A stretch of DNA of 64,000 bases from Cyclobacterium salsum. GTDB taxonomy: Bacteria; Bacteroidota; Bacteroidia; Cytophagales; Cyclobacteriaceae. Positions 18,012-26,681 of this stretch are shown piece by piece. The stretch's first letter is position 1. Every line of letters starts with the position of its first letter. The stretch lies in the NCBI RefSeq assembly GCF_010119245.1, contig NZ_WNKG01000001.1:62001-126000 (forward strand). The letters are read 5' to 3'. The notes below the pieces were generated by a model. It was given only the letters and a program-made list of their open reading frames with translations, was not told the DNA's origin and searched no databases. Position numbers and translations under genes: made by a program.

Positions 18012-21000
18012 ATGTTAAAGAAAATTCAGTTGTCAAATAGACCCAGCCATATAATACAGGTATTTTTTTTGATTGCATTTACTTCGTTAATTTTTCGCTG
18101 TTCGGAAAAGACGCAAAAGCCGGTACCTATTGAATTGACTCCGGAGGAAGTAAATAAACAAGCGGAGGCGGTATTGAATTTGGTGAAGCCCGAAACGCAT
18201 GCTGACTTGAATTTAGATATTTGGGCCGTTGATTCACTGGTAGCGGATCCCATTTCCATGCAGATGGATGATTCAGGCCGAGTGTATTATACCAAGACCA
18301 ATCGAAGAAAAATTTCCGAATTTGATATCCGTAGCCACCAGGACTGGGAGATTTCTTCGATCAAAATGCAGCATGTAGAGGATAGAAGGGACTTTCTTCA
18401 CAGGGAGTTGGCCCCTGAAAACAGTGCCGAAAACGAATGGTTGCCAGATATTAATCAAGACGGGTCCCATGATTGGAAAGACCTGACAGTAGAGAAGGAA
18501 AACGTTTTTCGATTGGAGGATACGGATGCAGATGGAAGAGCCGATCGGTCGCAGTTGATTGTAAGTGATTTTAATGAGGAAATCTCAGATGTAGCGGGTG
18601 CGGTCCTGTACCACGATGGGGAACTATTCGTGGGGGTTGCTCCGGATCTTTGGAAATTACGTGATGGCAATGGAGATGGTATCATGGACGAAAAGGAATC
18701 TTTGGTGCACGGTTTTGGTGTTCACATAGGCTTTGGCGGCCATAATATGTCAGGGTTAAAAATGGGCCCGGAAGGAAAGATTTACTGGGGTATAGGAGAC
18801 ATTGGGTTTAATGGGGTGGACAAGGAAGGGAATGAGCATGTTTATCCCAATTGCGGGGTAATTGCACGGGCAAATCCGGATGGAACGGATTTTGAAATTT
18901 TTGCTTATGGTGTACGAAATACCCATGAGTTTGACTTTGACGAATACGGAAACCTGATCAGTGTAGACAATGATGGGGATCACCGGGGAGAACGAGAGCG
19001 AATCGTTTACCTGGTAGAAGGTTCGGATACGGGATGGCGGATCAACTGGCAATTTGGAAAATATCGGGATCCTAAGAACAATTCTTACAAGGTTTGGATG
19101 GATGAGGACATGCATTTACCTCGCTCCGAAGAGCAGGCTGCTTATTTTATTCCTACCATCGCCAATTACATCAATGGTCCAACCGGAATGGTTTATAATC
19201 CGGGCACAGCATTAGGGCAACAGTGGAAAAACAAGTTTTTCGTAGCAGAATTTGCTGGAAATCCCGCCAGGTCTGGTATTCATGCATTCGACCTGAAACC
19301 TAAGGGGGCAGGATTTGAAATGGGTGAAACGGAGCAGTTGGTAGGAGGGATTTTGGCTACCGGAATGGATTTTGGCCCGGATGGTTCCTTGTACTTTTCG
19401 GACTGGATTGATGGTTGGGTAAATAAAGGGTATGGCAGAATCTGGAAGTTAACCGACCAGACCGCCTCCGCAGATCCTATGAAAAGGACCGCATCCAATC
19501 TGGCTGCGGATTATACCGAATTGGAATTGGAAAAATTAGCTGAGTTGTTAGCATATGAAGACCAGCGCGTGCGTCAAAAGGCGCAATTTGAACTGGCCAA
19601 GCGCGGGGAATCCGGTTTACAGGTATTTCAGGAGAAGTTGACGAATGGCACTGATCAGCTGGCTCGGGTTCATTCTATATGGGGGATTTCACAGTTTGCC
19701 CGAAAAGATGCTGAAAGGGCAGCCATGCTGTTGCCTTTTCTATCGGATACGGAGTATGAAATCCGGGCTCAGGCAGCCAAATGGTTGGGAGATGTGCGGT
19801 ATGCTCCGGCAGGAGAGAAACTTGTTCCCCTTTTAATGGACGAGCATCCCCGGGTTCGTTTTTTTGCAGCGGAAGCGATTGGTAGAATTGGATACGAAGC
19901 AGGCAAAGATGCATTGGTCAACTTATTGGCTGAAAATGATGATGAAGATGTGTACATCCGGCATGCTGCCAGTCTGGCACTGTCCAGGGTGGCCAATCCT
20001 GCGTTTTTGATTTCCCTTGCTGACCATCATTCCGATGCCGTCCGTTTAGGAGCCGTACTGGCACTTCGCAGGCTTCGGCACGAAGGAATTAGCGAATTTT
20101 TGATGGATGACAGTGAATACATAGTGGCCGAAGCGGCCCGGGCTATAAACGATGATTTCTCAATTCCGGAGGCAATACCCGCTCTTGGCAGGCTGCTGGT
20201 GAATGGAAATTTCGATTCAGAACCCCTGCTTAGAAGATCTATTAATGCCAATCTCCGATGGGGAACCGATGAAGCACTTTCTAATTTGCTCACTTATATC
20301 AACCGGGCTGATGCGCCGGAATCCATGCGAACGGAAGCGATTGCTACCGTAAGTACCTGGGCATCTCCCTCCGTATTGGATCGGGTAGATGGCTGGTACA
20401 GGGGAGAGGTGCAGAGAAGTGTAGCCGATCTCAAAGCCACAAGCGCCCAAACATTGATGGAAGTGGCGATCAGTGATTCCCCGACTATCCGGGAGGCAGC
20501 CGTACAGGCACTAGGGAACCTGGCGATCAGCCAGTCCTCTGAAATTCTGATCCAGCGCTTATCGGCTGATCCGGTGGCAGCGGTGCGGGAGGCCAGTCTA
20601 AGAGCCTTGGCCAAAATGGAACAGGCACCTATTGGTCAGGCCATTGAGAAAGCGTTGTCAGACCAGGAAAAAAGGGTGCGGGTCGCAGGCTTGGATTTAA
20701 TCGCGCAGCTGGATATAGAAGATGAAACCAAGGCCAGCTTGCTGGAGGAAGTAATTCAAAAAAGAACGGTAGACGAGCAACAAGCAGCTGTTTCTACCCT
20801 TACGAAATTGAATGAAAATGTGTCCCTGCCGGTATTGGGAAGATTGCTTGACCAATTGGAAAACGGAACCCTCCCACCTTCCATAGAATTGGAGTTTTTT
20901 GAAGCCATGGAAAATATGGAGGCAGGTACCTTGCTTAGTCGTTATGAAAAAATTAAATCCGAAATGTCGGAAGACGATCTGTTGGCCAGTTATAGCGGCA

Positions 21001-21437
21001 GTATGTATGGGGGAGATGTATCCAAAGGGAGACGAATATTTTTCCAGCATGCCTCAGGTCAGTGCATTAAATGCCATGCTTACGACGACTTTGGTGGAAA
21101 TGCAGGCCCTAAACTTAACGGTATCGGGAAAAAATTAAATAGAAAGCAACTGTTGGAAGCCTTAATCGCACCCAGTGAAAGGTTGGCACCCGGCTTTGGT
21201 GTGGTTACCCTTACTTTAGAAACCGAAAAAAATCTGGCCGGTATCAAAGTGGATGAAGATGATTCCAGTATTACCGTAAAAATGGGAAACCAGCCAGATA
21301 CCCTTATCCAAAAATCAGCTATTGTAGAAAGAAGGGATGCACCATCCAGTATGCCCGATATGAAAGAATACCTGACACGAAGGGAAATCAGAGATTTAGT
21401 GAGTTTTCTGGCAACATTGGAAGAACCATATAATTAA
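18012..21437 (+). CDS. PVC-type heme-binding lipoprotein: beta-propeller, HEAT repeats, cytochrome c (copy 2)
   Basis: This 1141-residue protein has the same architecture as its upstream neighbour: lipoprotein signal ending FRC, propeller with DINQDG and DTDADG loops, HEAT-like repeats and C-terminal heme motif CIKCH (about 1018-1022). The propeller and the cytochrome domain are much better conserved between the two copies than the HEAT region, judged by eye. The first Ca-like loop differs (DINQDGSHDW versus DVNGDGIRDW), which may alter ligand binding. The pair is a tandem gene duplication retained in full length, suggesting distinct substrates or a heterodimer. Confidence 0.88.
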   Translation: MLKKIQLSNRPSHIIQVFFLIAFTSLIFRCSEKTQKPVPIELTPEEVNKQAEAVLNLVKPETHADLNLDIWAVDSLVADPISMQMDDSGRVYYTKTNRRKISEFDIRSHQDWEISSIKMQHVEDRRDFLHRELAPENSAENEWLPDINQDGSHDWKDLTVEKENVFRLEDTDADGRADRSQLIVSDFNEEISDVAGAVLYHDGELFVGVAPDLWKLRDGNGDGIMDEKESLVHGFGVHIGFGGHNMSGLKMGPEGKIYWGIGDIGFNGVDKEGNEHVYPNCGVIARANPDGTDFEIFAYGVRNTHEFDFDEYGNLISVDNDGDHRGERERIVYLVEGSDTGWRINWQFGKYRDPKNNSYKVWMDEDMHLPRSEEQAAYFIPTIANYINGPTGMVYNPGTALGQQWKNKFFVAEFAGNPARSGIHAFDLKPKGAGFEMGETEQLVGGILATGMDFGPDGSLYFSDWIDGWVNKGYGRIWKLTDQTASADPMKRTASNLAADYTELELEKLAELLAYEDQRVRQKAQFELAKRGESGLQVFQEKLTNGTDQLARVHSIWGISQFARKDAERAAMLLPFLSDTEYEIRAQAAKWLGDVRYAPAGEKLVPLLMDEHPRVRFFAAEAIGRIGYEAGKDALVNLLAENDDEDVYIRHAASLALSRVANPAFLISLADHHSDAVRLGAVLALRRLRHEGISEFLMDDSEYIVAEAARAINDDFSIPEAIPALGRLLVNGNFDSEPLLRRSINANLRWGTDEALSNLLTYINRADAPESMRTEAIATVSTWASPSVLDRVDGWYRGEVQRSVADLKATSAQTLMEVAISDSPTIREAAVQALGNLAISQSSEILIQRLSADPVAAVREASLRALAKMEQAPIGQAIEKALSDQEKRVRVAGLDLIAQLDIEDETKASLLEEVIQKRTVDEQQAAVSTLTKLNENVSLPVLGRLLDQLENGTLPPSIELEFFEAMENMEAGTLLSRYEKIKSEMSEDDLLASYSGSMYGGDVSKGRRIFFQHASGQCIKCHAYDDFGGNAGPKLNGIGKKLNRKQLLEALIAPSERLAPGFGVVTLTLETEKNLAGIKVDEDDSSITVKMGNQPDTLIQKSAIVERRDAPSSMPDMKEYLTRREIRDLVSFLATLEEPYN

Positions 21438-21443
21438 TTTTGC
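21436..21443 (+). promoter_or_regulatory. Candidate -7 element for the small lipoprotein gene
   Basis: TAATTTTG matches TAnnTTTG and overlaps the stop codon of the preceding gene, 13 bp before the next ATG. If used, the mRNA would have a very short leader, an arrangement frequent in Bacteroidota. The -33 box is weak (TTG at 21417, 16-bp spacing). Confidence 0.35.
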
Positions 21444-21455
21444 AACTTTGCGCCC

Positions 21456-21848
21456 ATGATCCGTCACCTTCGCAATACCGGTTTTTTGAAAGGCTTGTGG
21501 GCATTTATGGCGGTGTACATGCTAAACTGTAGCGTGGATATAGCTGATGAAAGGGGGGATCATATTCCTGAAGATCTTAGTATAAACGACCAGGAAAGCA
21601 TCATAGAATTGGTTGTGGAGTTGGGCTTTGGAATGGAAGATGCTATTCCGGAGAAAGAAGATGCAGATGGTGATCAGGATACGTCTCAGAAAAAAGGTAT
21701 TTCAACCGATCTGATGCTTTTTATTGATTGCCCCTATAATAGAGTAGGACGTTTTACAGTGGATACTACTAATTTTTTACCAAGTACCCTTGGATGGGTT
21801 TCAGCTGGTTTTTTTGCCATTTCTACTCCTCCGCCGGATATTTCATAA
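21456..21848 (+). CDS. Small putative lipoprotein of unknown function
   Basis: The 130-residue product has a hydrophobic N-terminal segment ending in LNC at about residue 25 (WAFMAVYMLNC), compatible with a lipoprotein signal although the basic region before it is long. The mature part is strongly acidic (repeated E and D, EKEDADGDQDT) and ends with a hydrophobic, Pro-rich tail (STPPPDIS). One further Cys lies in FIDCPY. No family is recognised. It starts 18 bp after the second propeller protein, and a hairpin terminator at 21872-21903 separates it from the next gene. Confidence 0.6.
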   Translation: MIRHLRNTGFLKGLWAFMAVYMLNCSVDIADERGDHIPEDLSINDQESIIELVVELGFGMEDAIPEKEDADGDQDTSQKKGISTDLMLFIDCPYNRVGRFTVDTTNFLPSTLGWVSAGFFAISTPPPDIS

Positions 21849-21871
21849 ATATCCGCTTTAATTGATTTATA

Positions 21872-21903
21872 GCTCCGCATCTCCAGCGGGGCCTGTTTTT
21901 TTA
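21872..21903 (+). terminator. Intrinsic terminator after the small lipoprotein
   Basis: CTCCGC, loop ATCTCCA and GCGGGG form a six-pair stem (one G-T pair) followed by a run of seven T. It ends the unit of the propeller proteins and small lipoprotein. Confidence 0.65.
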
Positions 21904-21921
21904 TGTCTAATTTTATTACCA

Positions 21922-22782
21922 ATGATGAATCAAATAGTCAGGATCGGTATTATACTGATTGGAATTAATTACCATGTTCAAGCACAAACTGAAATAGAGG
22001 CCTCCAACGAATTATTAGATAGTATTTACATCTCTGATGTCGAAGCGCGAAAAACTCCTACCAAAGTATTGCATGCAGAACCCTTATACATTGACCTCAT
22101 TCGGGATCTTGGTGCAAGAAAAGGGGAAAAGGAATGGAATGTTGGCCTGGGACTTACTGATAAGGAACGATATGACGAATACCTGGCCCTGGTGGAATAC
22201 GAATGGGCTCCCATGGATAGATTAGGGTTGGAGGTAGAATTGCCGTTTTCTTTTTATTATCCCATAAACGGAAACGGAGCGGCTCCCGGAAATAAACTCA
22301 ACAGTCTGAAACTGGCAGGACAATATACCTTCTTTGTATCGGAGAAACGCAAGACTTCTCTTGCCATCGGATATATTCATGAATTCGAGATGAATCAATT
22401 CTCCAATTACAGGGAGGAGCGTATCTTTTCAGGTAATGCCTATAATCCCTTTTTTATTGCTGCCAAAAGGTGGGGATTCAATTACCACACGCTCATTTAC
22501 ACCGGTCCGTTTATGCAGAGTCATAACGGAGTTCCCGGATTGGAAGTAACCTGGCAAGTCAATACCAATTTCCATTACATGATTAGTGGAACGCGAAATT
22601 TTATCGGTATCGAATTCAATAAGGAAATCACAAGTGAAGATTTTGACATGATCATAAGGCCTCAAATGAGGCTGGGCATTGCCGAAAACCTGTTGATTGG
22701 GATTGTTACCGGGATTCCTGTAAGCAGAGAAAATGAACGGTTCAGTTCCTTTTTAAGGGTAATTTACGAACCGGGTCATTGA
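21922..22782 (+). CDS. Putative outer-membrane beta-barrel protein (HAEPLYIDLIRDLGARKGE-type)
   Basis: Upstream in-frame codons begin at 21862, inside the terminator; the ATG at 21922 gives a proper signal peptide (MMNQIVRIGIILIGINYHVQAQ), so I use it (286 residues). The mature N-terminus carries the striking block HAEPLYIDLIRDLGARKGE (about residues 48-66). The rest consists of alternating-hydrophobicity strands with aromatic girdle residues (ELPFSFYYP, FVSEKRKTSLAIGYIHEF, MRLGIAENLLIGIVTGIPV), consistent with an 8-12-stranded outer-membrane barrel. I do not know a function. It lies between a small lipoprotein and a porin on the same strand. Confidence 0.65.
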   Translation: MMNQIVRIGIILIGINYHVQAQTEIEASNELLDSIYISDVEARKTPTKVLHAEPLYIDLIRDLGARKGEKEWNVGLGLTDKERYDEYLALVEYEWAPMDRLGLEVELPFSFYYPINGNGAAPGNKLNSLKLAGQYTFFVSEKRKTSLAIGYIHEFEMNQFSNYREERIFSGNAYNPFFIAAKRWGFNYHTLIYTGPFMQSHNGVPGLEVTWQVNTNFHYMISGTRNFIGIEFNKEITSEDFDMIIRPQMRLGIAENLLIGIVTGIPVSRENERFSSFLRVIYEPGH

Positions 22783-22861
22783 GGCCCGGATCGTAAATTT
22801 CCACTTATATAATTTTTATTTTAAAGCTAGAATGAGTTAGATTCAATTTGCCTGAGAAATG

Positions 22862-22869
22862 TACCTTTG
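22862..22869 (+). promoter_or_regulatory. Candidate -7 element of the porin gene
   Basis: TACCTTTG matches the TAnnTTTG consensus 62 bp before the ATG at 22931. No well-spaced TTTG is seen upstream, so strength is uncertain. Confidence 0.4.
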
Positions 22870-22930
22870 TATAGCTTATTGGGGAAACCAATGATAAAAC
22901 CTGTTTTTAAACGATAATCCATTATCGAAT

Positions 22931-24253
22931 ATGCCCAGATTTCCTGTACGTATTTATTTTATTATCATCTTTATTTTTCCGGTCAGCCTCTTCGCTCAGC
23001 AAAAAGAACGATCTGAATTGAAATATTCTTTAAATGAGGAGGGGAGTCAGTACGTAAAATTGACATTCTTAAATCAAATTTGGGTACGCAATACCTGGAA
23101 TAACCCTGGAACCACCGTGGATGGTTACCTGGAAGATCAAACCTTCGATATTGGCCTTCGCAGGACCCGAATCCAGTTATTTGGTCAATTGACAGACAAC
23201 GTGTTTTTCTATACGCAATTTGGAACCAATAATTTAACCTATCTGGGAGAAAGAAAACAAGGTTTGTTTTTTCACGATGCGCTGGGTGAAATAGCCCTTT
23301 GGGATGAAAAGTTATCCATCGGTACCGGACTTACGGGTTGGAATGGGGTATCCAGGTATTCTTCTCCTTCTGTCGGCTCGATTTTATCATTGGATGCCCC
23401 CTTGTACCAACAAACCACCAATGATGTCACCGACCAGTTTCTGAGAAAATACTCTATTTATGCCAAAGGAAAAATAAATCGCCTGGACTACCGCATCGCA
23501 TTGAGCAAACCCATGGCGGTAAGTCAGTCTTCCGTTCAGGGAAACAGCCCCGGATTGGAGGCAACTTTTGCCGGATCACCTGCCGGAATACAGGTACACG
23601 GGTATTATATGTACCAGTTTTTGGATCAGGAGTCCAATACCACCCCGTATAATGCGGGTTCCTACCTCGGAAAAAAGCATATCTTTAATATTGGAGCGGG
23701 ATTTCTTTACCAAAAAAAGGCCATGTGGTACCTGGAACAAGTAGACGGACCTACTGTCTATACGGACCTGGCCTTGCTGTCGGTCGATGTGTTTTATGAT
23801 AAACCGCTCAATCCTAGCGAAAATACAGCCCTTACCCTTTATGGGGCTTTTCATTCCAATGACTATGGTAAGAATTACGTTCGAAATCTGGGTGTCATGA
23901 ATCCTACCAATGGAACCACTACCCAGGCTGGTTTTAATGGCCCGGGAAATGCGTTTCCTATGATGGGCACTGGAAATAGTTTTTACGGACAAGCAGGTTA
24001 TTTGATGAAAAAAGATCTTTTAGGTGCCTGGGGGACGCTCCAGCCCTTCGTCACCAGCCAGATTTCGAAATTTGACTTGCTGCAAGACCGGGTAATCACC
24101 TATGAATATGGGTTCAATTGGCTGATCAATGCAAATCAGACAAAACTATCCCTAAACTATCAGAGTCGACCTGTCTTTCTGGATTCTCAGGAAGGGGTAT
24201 TCTCATCCGATAGGAAAGGAATGCTGGTTTTTCAATTTCAGATTTCCATTTAA
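22931..24253 (+). CDS. Porin (phosphate-selective porin O/P-like family)
   Basis: The 440-residue protein has a Sec signal peptide (FIIIFIFPVSLFAQ) and a long run of amphipathic strands with Tyr/Phe/Trp girdles (FDIGLRRTRIQLFGQLTDNVFFYTQFG, KHIFNIGAGFLYQKKAMWYLEQ), ending with a C-terminal aromatic strand (MLVFQFQISI). These features fit a 16-stranded outer-membrane porin of the OprO/OprP type common in Bacteroidota. The solute is unknown. It is convergent with the molybdenum-cofactor operon; no strong terminator is visible in the 40 bp between them. Confidence 0.75.
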   Translation: MPRFPVRIYFIIIFIFPVSLFAQQKERSELKYSLNEEGSQYVKLTFLNQIWVRNTWNNPGTTVDGYLEDQTFDIGLRRTRIQLFGQLTDNVFFYTQFGTNNLTYLGERKQGLFFHDALGEIALWDEKLSIGTGLTGWNGVSRYSSPSVGSILSLDAPLYQQTTNDVTDQFLRKYSIYAKGKINRLDYRIALSKPMAVSQSSVQGNSPGLEATFAGSPAGIQVHGYYMYQFLDQESNTTPYNAGSYLGKKHIFNIGAGFLYQKKAMWYLEQVDGPTVYTDLALLSVDVFYDKPLNPSENTALTLYGAFHSNDYGKNYVRNLGVMNPTNGTTTQAGFNGPGNAFPMMGTGNSFYGQAGYLMKKDLLGAWGTLQPFVTSQISKFDLLQDRVITYEYGFNWLINANQTKLSLNYQSRPVFLDSQEGVFSSDRKGMLVFQFQISI

Positions 24254-24293
24254 CCGAATAAGCATGGTCTTGATTAAAAAGAAGTTATGGGGT

Positions 24294-25439
24294 TTAAGCG
24301 TTTTCGCTTTCATCGATATGGATAGGCCCCTGCCGGTCTCTTAAATGAGTAGGTTGTTGAGCAGCAAGTACCGTCATGATTTCCGAGATAACCGATAGAG
24401 CGACTTCTTCCGGGCTTTCAGCTCCGATATTTAGGCCCATGGGTCCATAAATACACTGAAGTTGGGCTTCTTCCAGTTGAATTCCCGCTGTTTCCAGGTT
24501 TTCAATTAATTTCTCCAGCTTTTTCTTGGGTCCCAAGACCCCCAAATAAGGAAAGGTATAGGGAAAAAGCCCTTTCATGATTTCAAAATCATAGTTGAAG
24601 TTGTGGGTCATCAAAACCACGGCCGTTCGTTGATCGGGTGTTAATTGGGCAAGCACCTCCTGAGGCGTTCCTACCAGGTATTGGGAAACCATTGGAAAGC
24701 GGATTGGGTCTACATACTCCGATCTGCCATCCGCTAAGACCATTTCCCATCCCATCACATCTGCCAAACGGGTCAATGGGATAACATCGTTTCCGGCACC
24801 AATTAGCACCAATTTAATAGGCGCAGGGACGAATTCTACAAACGCTTGCAAAGGGAATTGGCTATCAACCGGTGTAATGATAGAATGCTTTTTTCGCAAA
24901 ACTTCTTCCGCTTTGTCCCTGGCAAAGGATTGTAAGGAATCGCTGAGCGGATCAGCACCGGAATTTTGAGCATTAATGGTCTCACTTAACAGCAAACAGG
25001 TACCCGTCTGAACAGACCGTTTTTCCCGGCTATTAAAAATAGTAATGATTACTTTTTCTTCTCTGTCTTCCAGGCAGCGTTTTAAAAGGGAAATGGGGTT
25101 GTTTTCCACTTCCGGTAAAATGGGTTCAATGAGAATGTGAATGATACCATTGCATCCCAGCCCAACTCCGAATTTGGCATCGTCATCATCCGTAGTGTCG
25201 TAGGTGACCAACATGGACTTCTCACTGAAAATGACCATTTGAGCCTTTTTTAGGGCATCCCCTTCCAGGCAACCTCCAGAAATGGCACCGGTTAGTTGTC
25301 CGTTTTCGGTAACCAGCATCCTGGCTCCCGGTCGTCTGTAAGACGAACCGTCCACTTTTACGACCGTGGCCAGGGCAGATGCTTCGCCGTTTCGGACCGC
25401 CACTTCATGAGCGGCTACTATGGATTTAATTTCCTTCAT
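24294..25439 (-). CDS. XdhC/CoxI family protein
   Basis: The 381-residue protein belongs to the family that binds molybdenum cofactor and helps its sulfuration and insertion into xanthine-dehydrogenase-type enzymes. The N-terminal XdhC/CoxI domain has the YRRPGARMLV and GAISGGCLEGD motifs, and the C-terminal Rossmann domain has LVLIGAGNDVIPL and MTHNFNYDFE and LGVLGPKKK. It is the last gene of the moaD-moaE-moaA-moeA-xdhC operon, four bp after moeA. Its presence implies a xanthine-oxidase-family target, which is not in the window. Confidence 0.88.
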   Translation of the reverse strand: MKEIKSIVAAHEVAVRNGEASALATVVKVDGSSYRRPGARMLVTENGQLTGAISGGCLEGDALKKAQMVIFSEKSMLVTYDTTDDDDAKFGVGLGCNGIIHILIEPILPEVENNPISLLKRCLEDREEKVIITIFNSREKRSVQTGTCLLLSETINAQNSGADPLSDSLQSFARDKAEEVLRKKHSIITPVDSQFPLQAFVEFVPAPIKLVLIGAGNDVIPLTRLADVMGWEMVLADGRSEYVDPIRFPMVSQYLVGTPQEVLAQLTPDQRTAVVLMTHNFNYDFEIMKGLFPYTFPYLGVLGPKKKLEKLIENLETAGIQLEEAQLQCIYGPMGLNIGAESPEEVALSVISEIMTVLAAQQPTHLRDRQGPIHIDESENA

Positions 25440-25443
25440 TTTT

Positions 25444-26640
25444 TTAGAAACCGCCCTTATGAAAATAATTTAATGGAAAGACATCATTTTTTTTGAATGT
25501 TTCCTTGTCAGCCGGCAAACTTAAAAAAGCATCCGCCTCGGAAAGGTGTACCCAATCCCCGGATCCGGAGTTTTTTATGGGGTAAGCCATGATGTTGCCT
25601 TCCTGGATTTCGGTTCTCACCAGCAGGTGATAGGTTACCGGTTTTTTAAAAATCACCTCCTCCGCCAATATCCCGGAGGCCTGGGGCTCTTGTCTTCTTA
25701 ACTGTTTTGAAAGCCAGGGTTTAAAATAGTTGTGAAAACACACCAACGAGGAGCTGGGATTACCGGGAAAACCAAAAACGAAATTTTCATTTTTCCTTCC
25801 GAATAAAAAAGGCTTCCCTGGTTTCTGCGTTACTCCATGAATCAGAATTTCCAGGCCAAGTTCGTTTAATACTTCGGGAAGAAAATCAAATTTGCCCTTG
25901 GAAACTGCTCCGGAAAAAAGCAGAATGGCATGGCTTTCCAACGCTTTCTCGATTGCGCTGCGGAGTGCTTCCTTGTGGTCAGGTAGGTGAGCTGTTTGCG
26001 CCGCTATGCCCAGGTTTTGTAATGCGGCCGCTAGCATGTACACGTTTGAAGTGCGGATTTGGTGGGGTAGGGGGTGCTGATCCACGCCCACCAGTTCATC
26101 ACCAGTGGCACAAATAAGTACCTTTGGGGGTCGGACGACCTTTACTTTTTCCTGCCCAAGGGATGCCAATACACTTAAAATTCCCGGATGGATCCAGGAA
26201 TCTTTTCTTAAAATCAGGTCGCCCTTCTTAGCATCGGTACCTTGTAGGTGGACGTTTTTGAATTTCTCAAATTCCAATTCATTCACTACTGCCATACCCC
26301 TGTTGATTTGGACCATTTCGTAGGGTACTACACAGTCTGTATTTTTCGGTAAGACCGCGCCGGTCATCACTTCCAGACAATTTTCGGAATTTTTCAGCGT
26401 CATCTGTTCCTGACCGGCTGCCTGAATCCCTTCAATTTCGAATTGCTTTTTTGTTTGTAGCCCTGCGGACTGAATGGCAATCCCGTCCATGGTAACCCGA
26501 TGAAACGGCGGTGCATCCCGATCTGCATATACATCTGATGCAAGGGTGTGGTTCAGGCTTTTTTGGAAGGGAATGAACTCCTCCGGTAAGGATAAGGGAT
26601 TACTGAAAAGAATTTCTCTGGCTTGGGTTACACTAATCAT
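25444..26640 (-). CDS. moeA: Molybdopterin molybdotransferase
   Basis: The 398-residue protein inserts molybdate into adenylylated molybdopterin. Visible family features: DRDAPPFHRVTMDGIA near the N-terminus, GTDAKKGDLI, the ICATGDELV block, the SGAVSKGKFDF motif in place of the usual GGVSVGDYD, and FGFPGNPSSSLVCF. The length is typical. It lies between moaA and xdhC on the minus strand. Confidence 0.92.
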   Translation of the reverse strand: MISVTQAREILFSNPLSLPEEFIPFQKSLNHTLASDVYADRDAPPFHRVTMDGIAIQSAGLQTKKQFEIEGIQAAGQEQMTLKNSENCLEVMTGAVLPKNTDCVVPYEMVQINRGMAVVNELEFEKFKNVHLQGTDAKKGDLILRKDSWIHPGILSVLASLGQEKVKVVRPPKVLICATGDELVGVDQHPLPHQIRTSNVYMLAAALQNLGIAAQTAHLPDHKEALRSAIEKALESHAILLFSGAVSKGKFDFLPEVLNELGLEILIHGVTQKPGKPFLFGRKNENFVFGFPGNPSSSLVCFHNYFKPWLSKQLRRQEPQASGILAEEVIFKKPVTYHLLVRTEIQEGNIMAYPIKNSGSGDWVHLSEADAFLSLPADKETFKKNDVFPLNYFHKGGF

Positions 26641-26681
26641 TGGTAGTAGGTTGTTGCAATAAGAAACTTCTATGGCAGACC

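Noticed and set aside
14510-21437. Two long genes as fragments of one frameshifted gene
   Set aside because: Each has its own lipoprotein signal, full propeller, HEAT region and heme motif; they are complete tandem paralogues.
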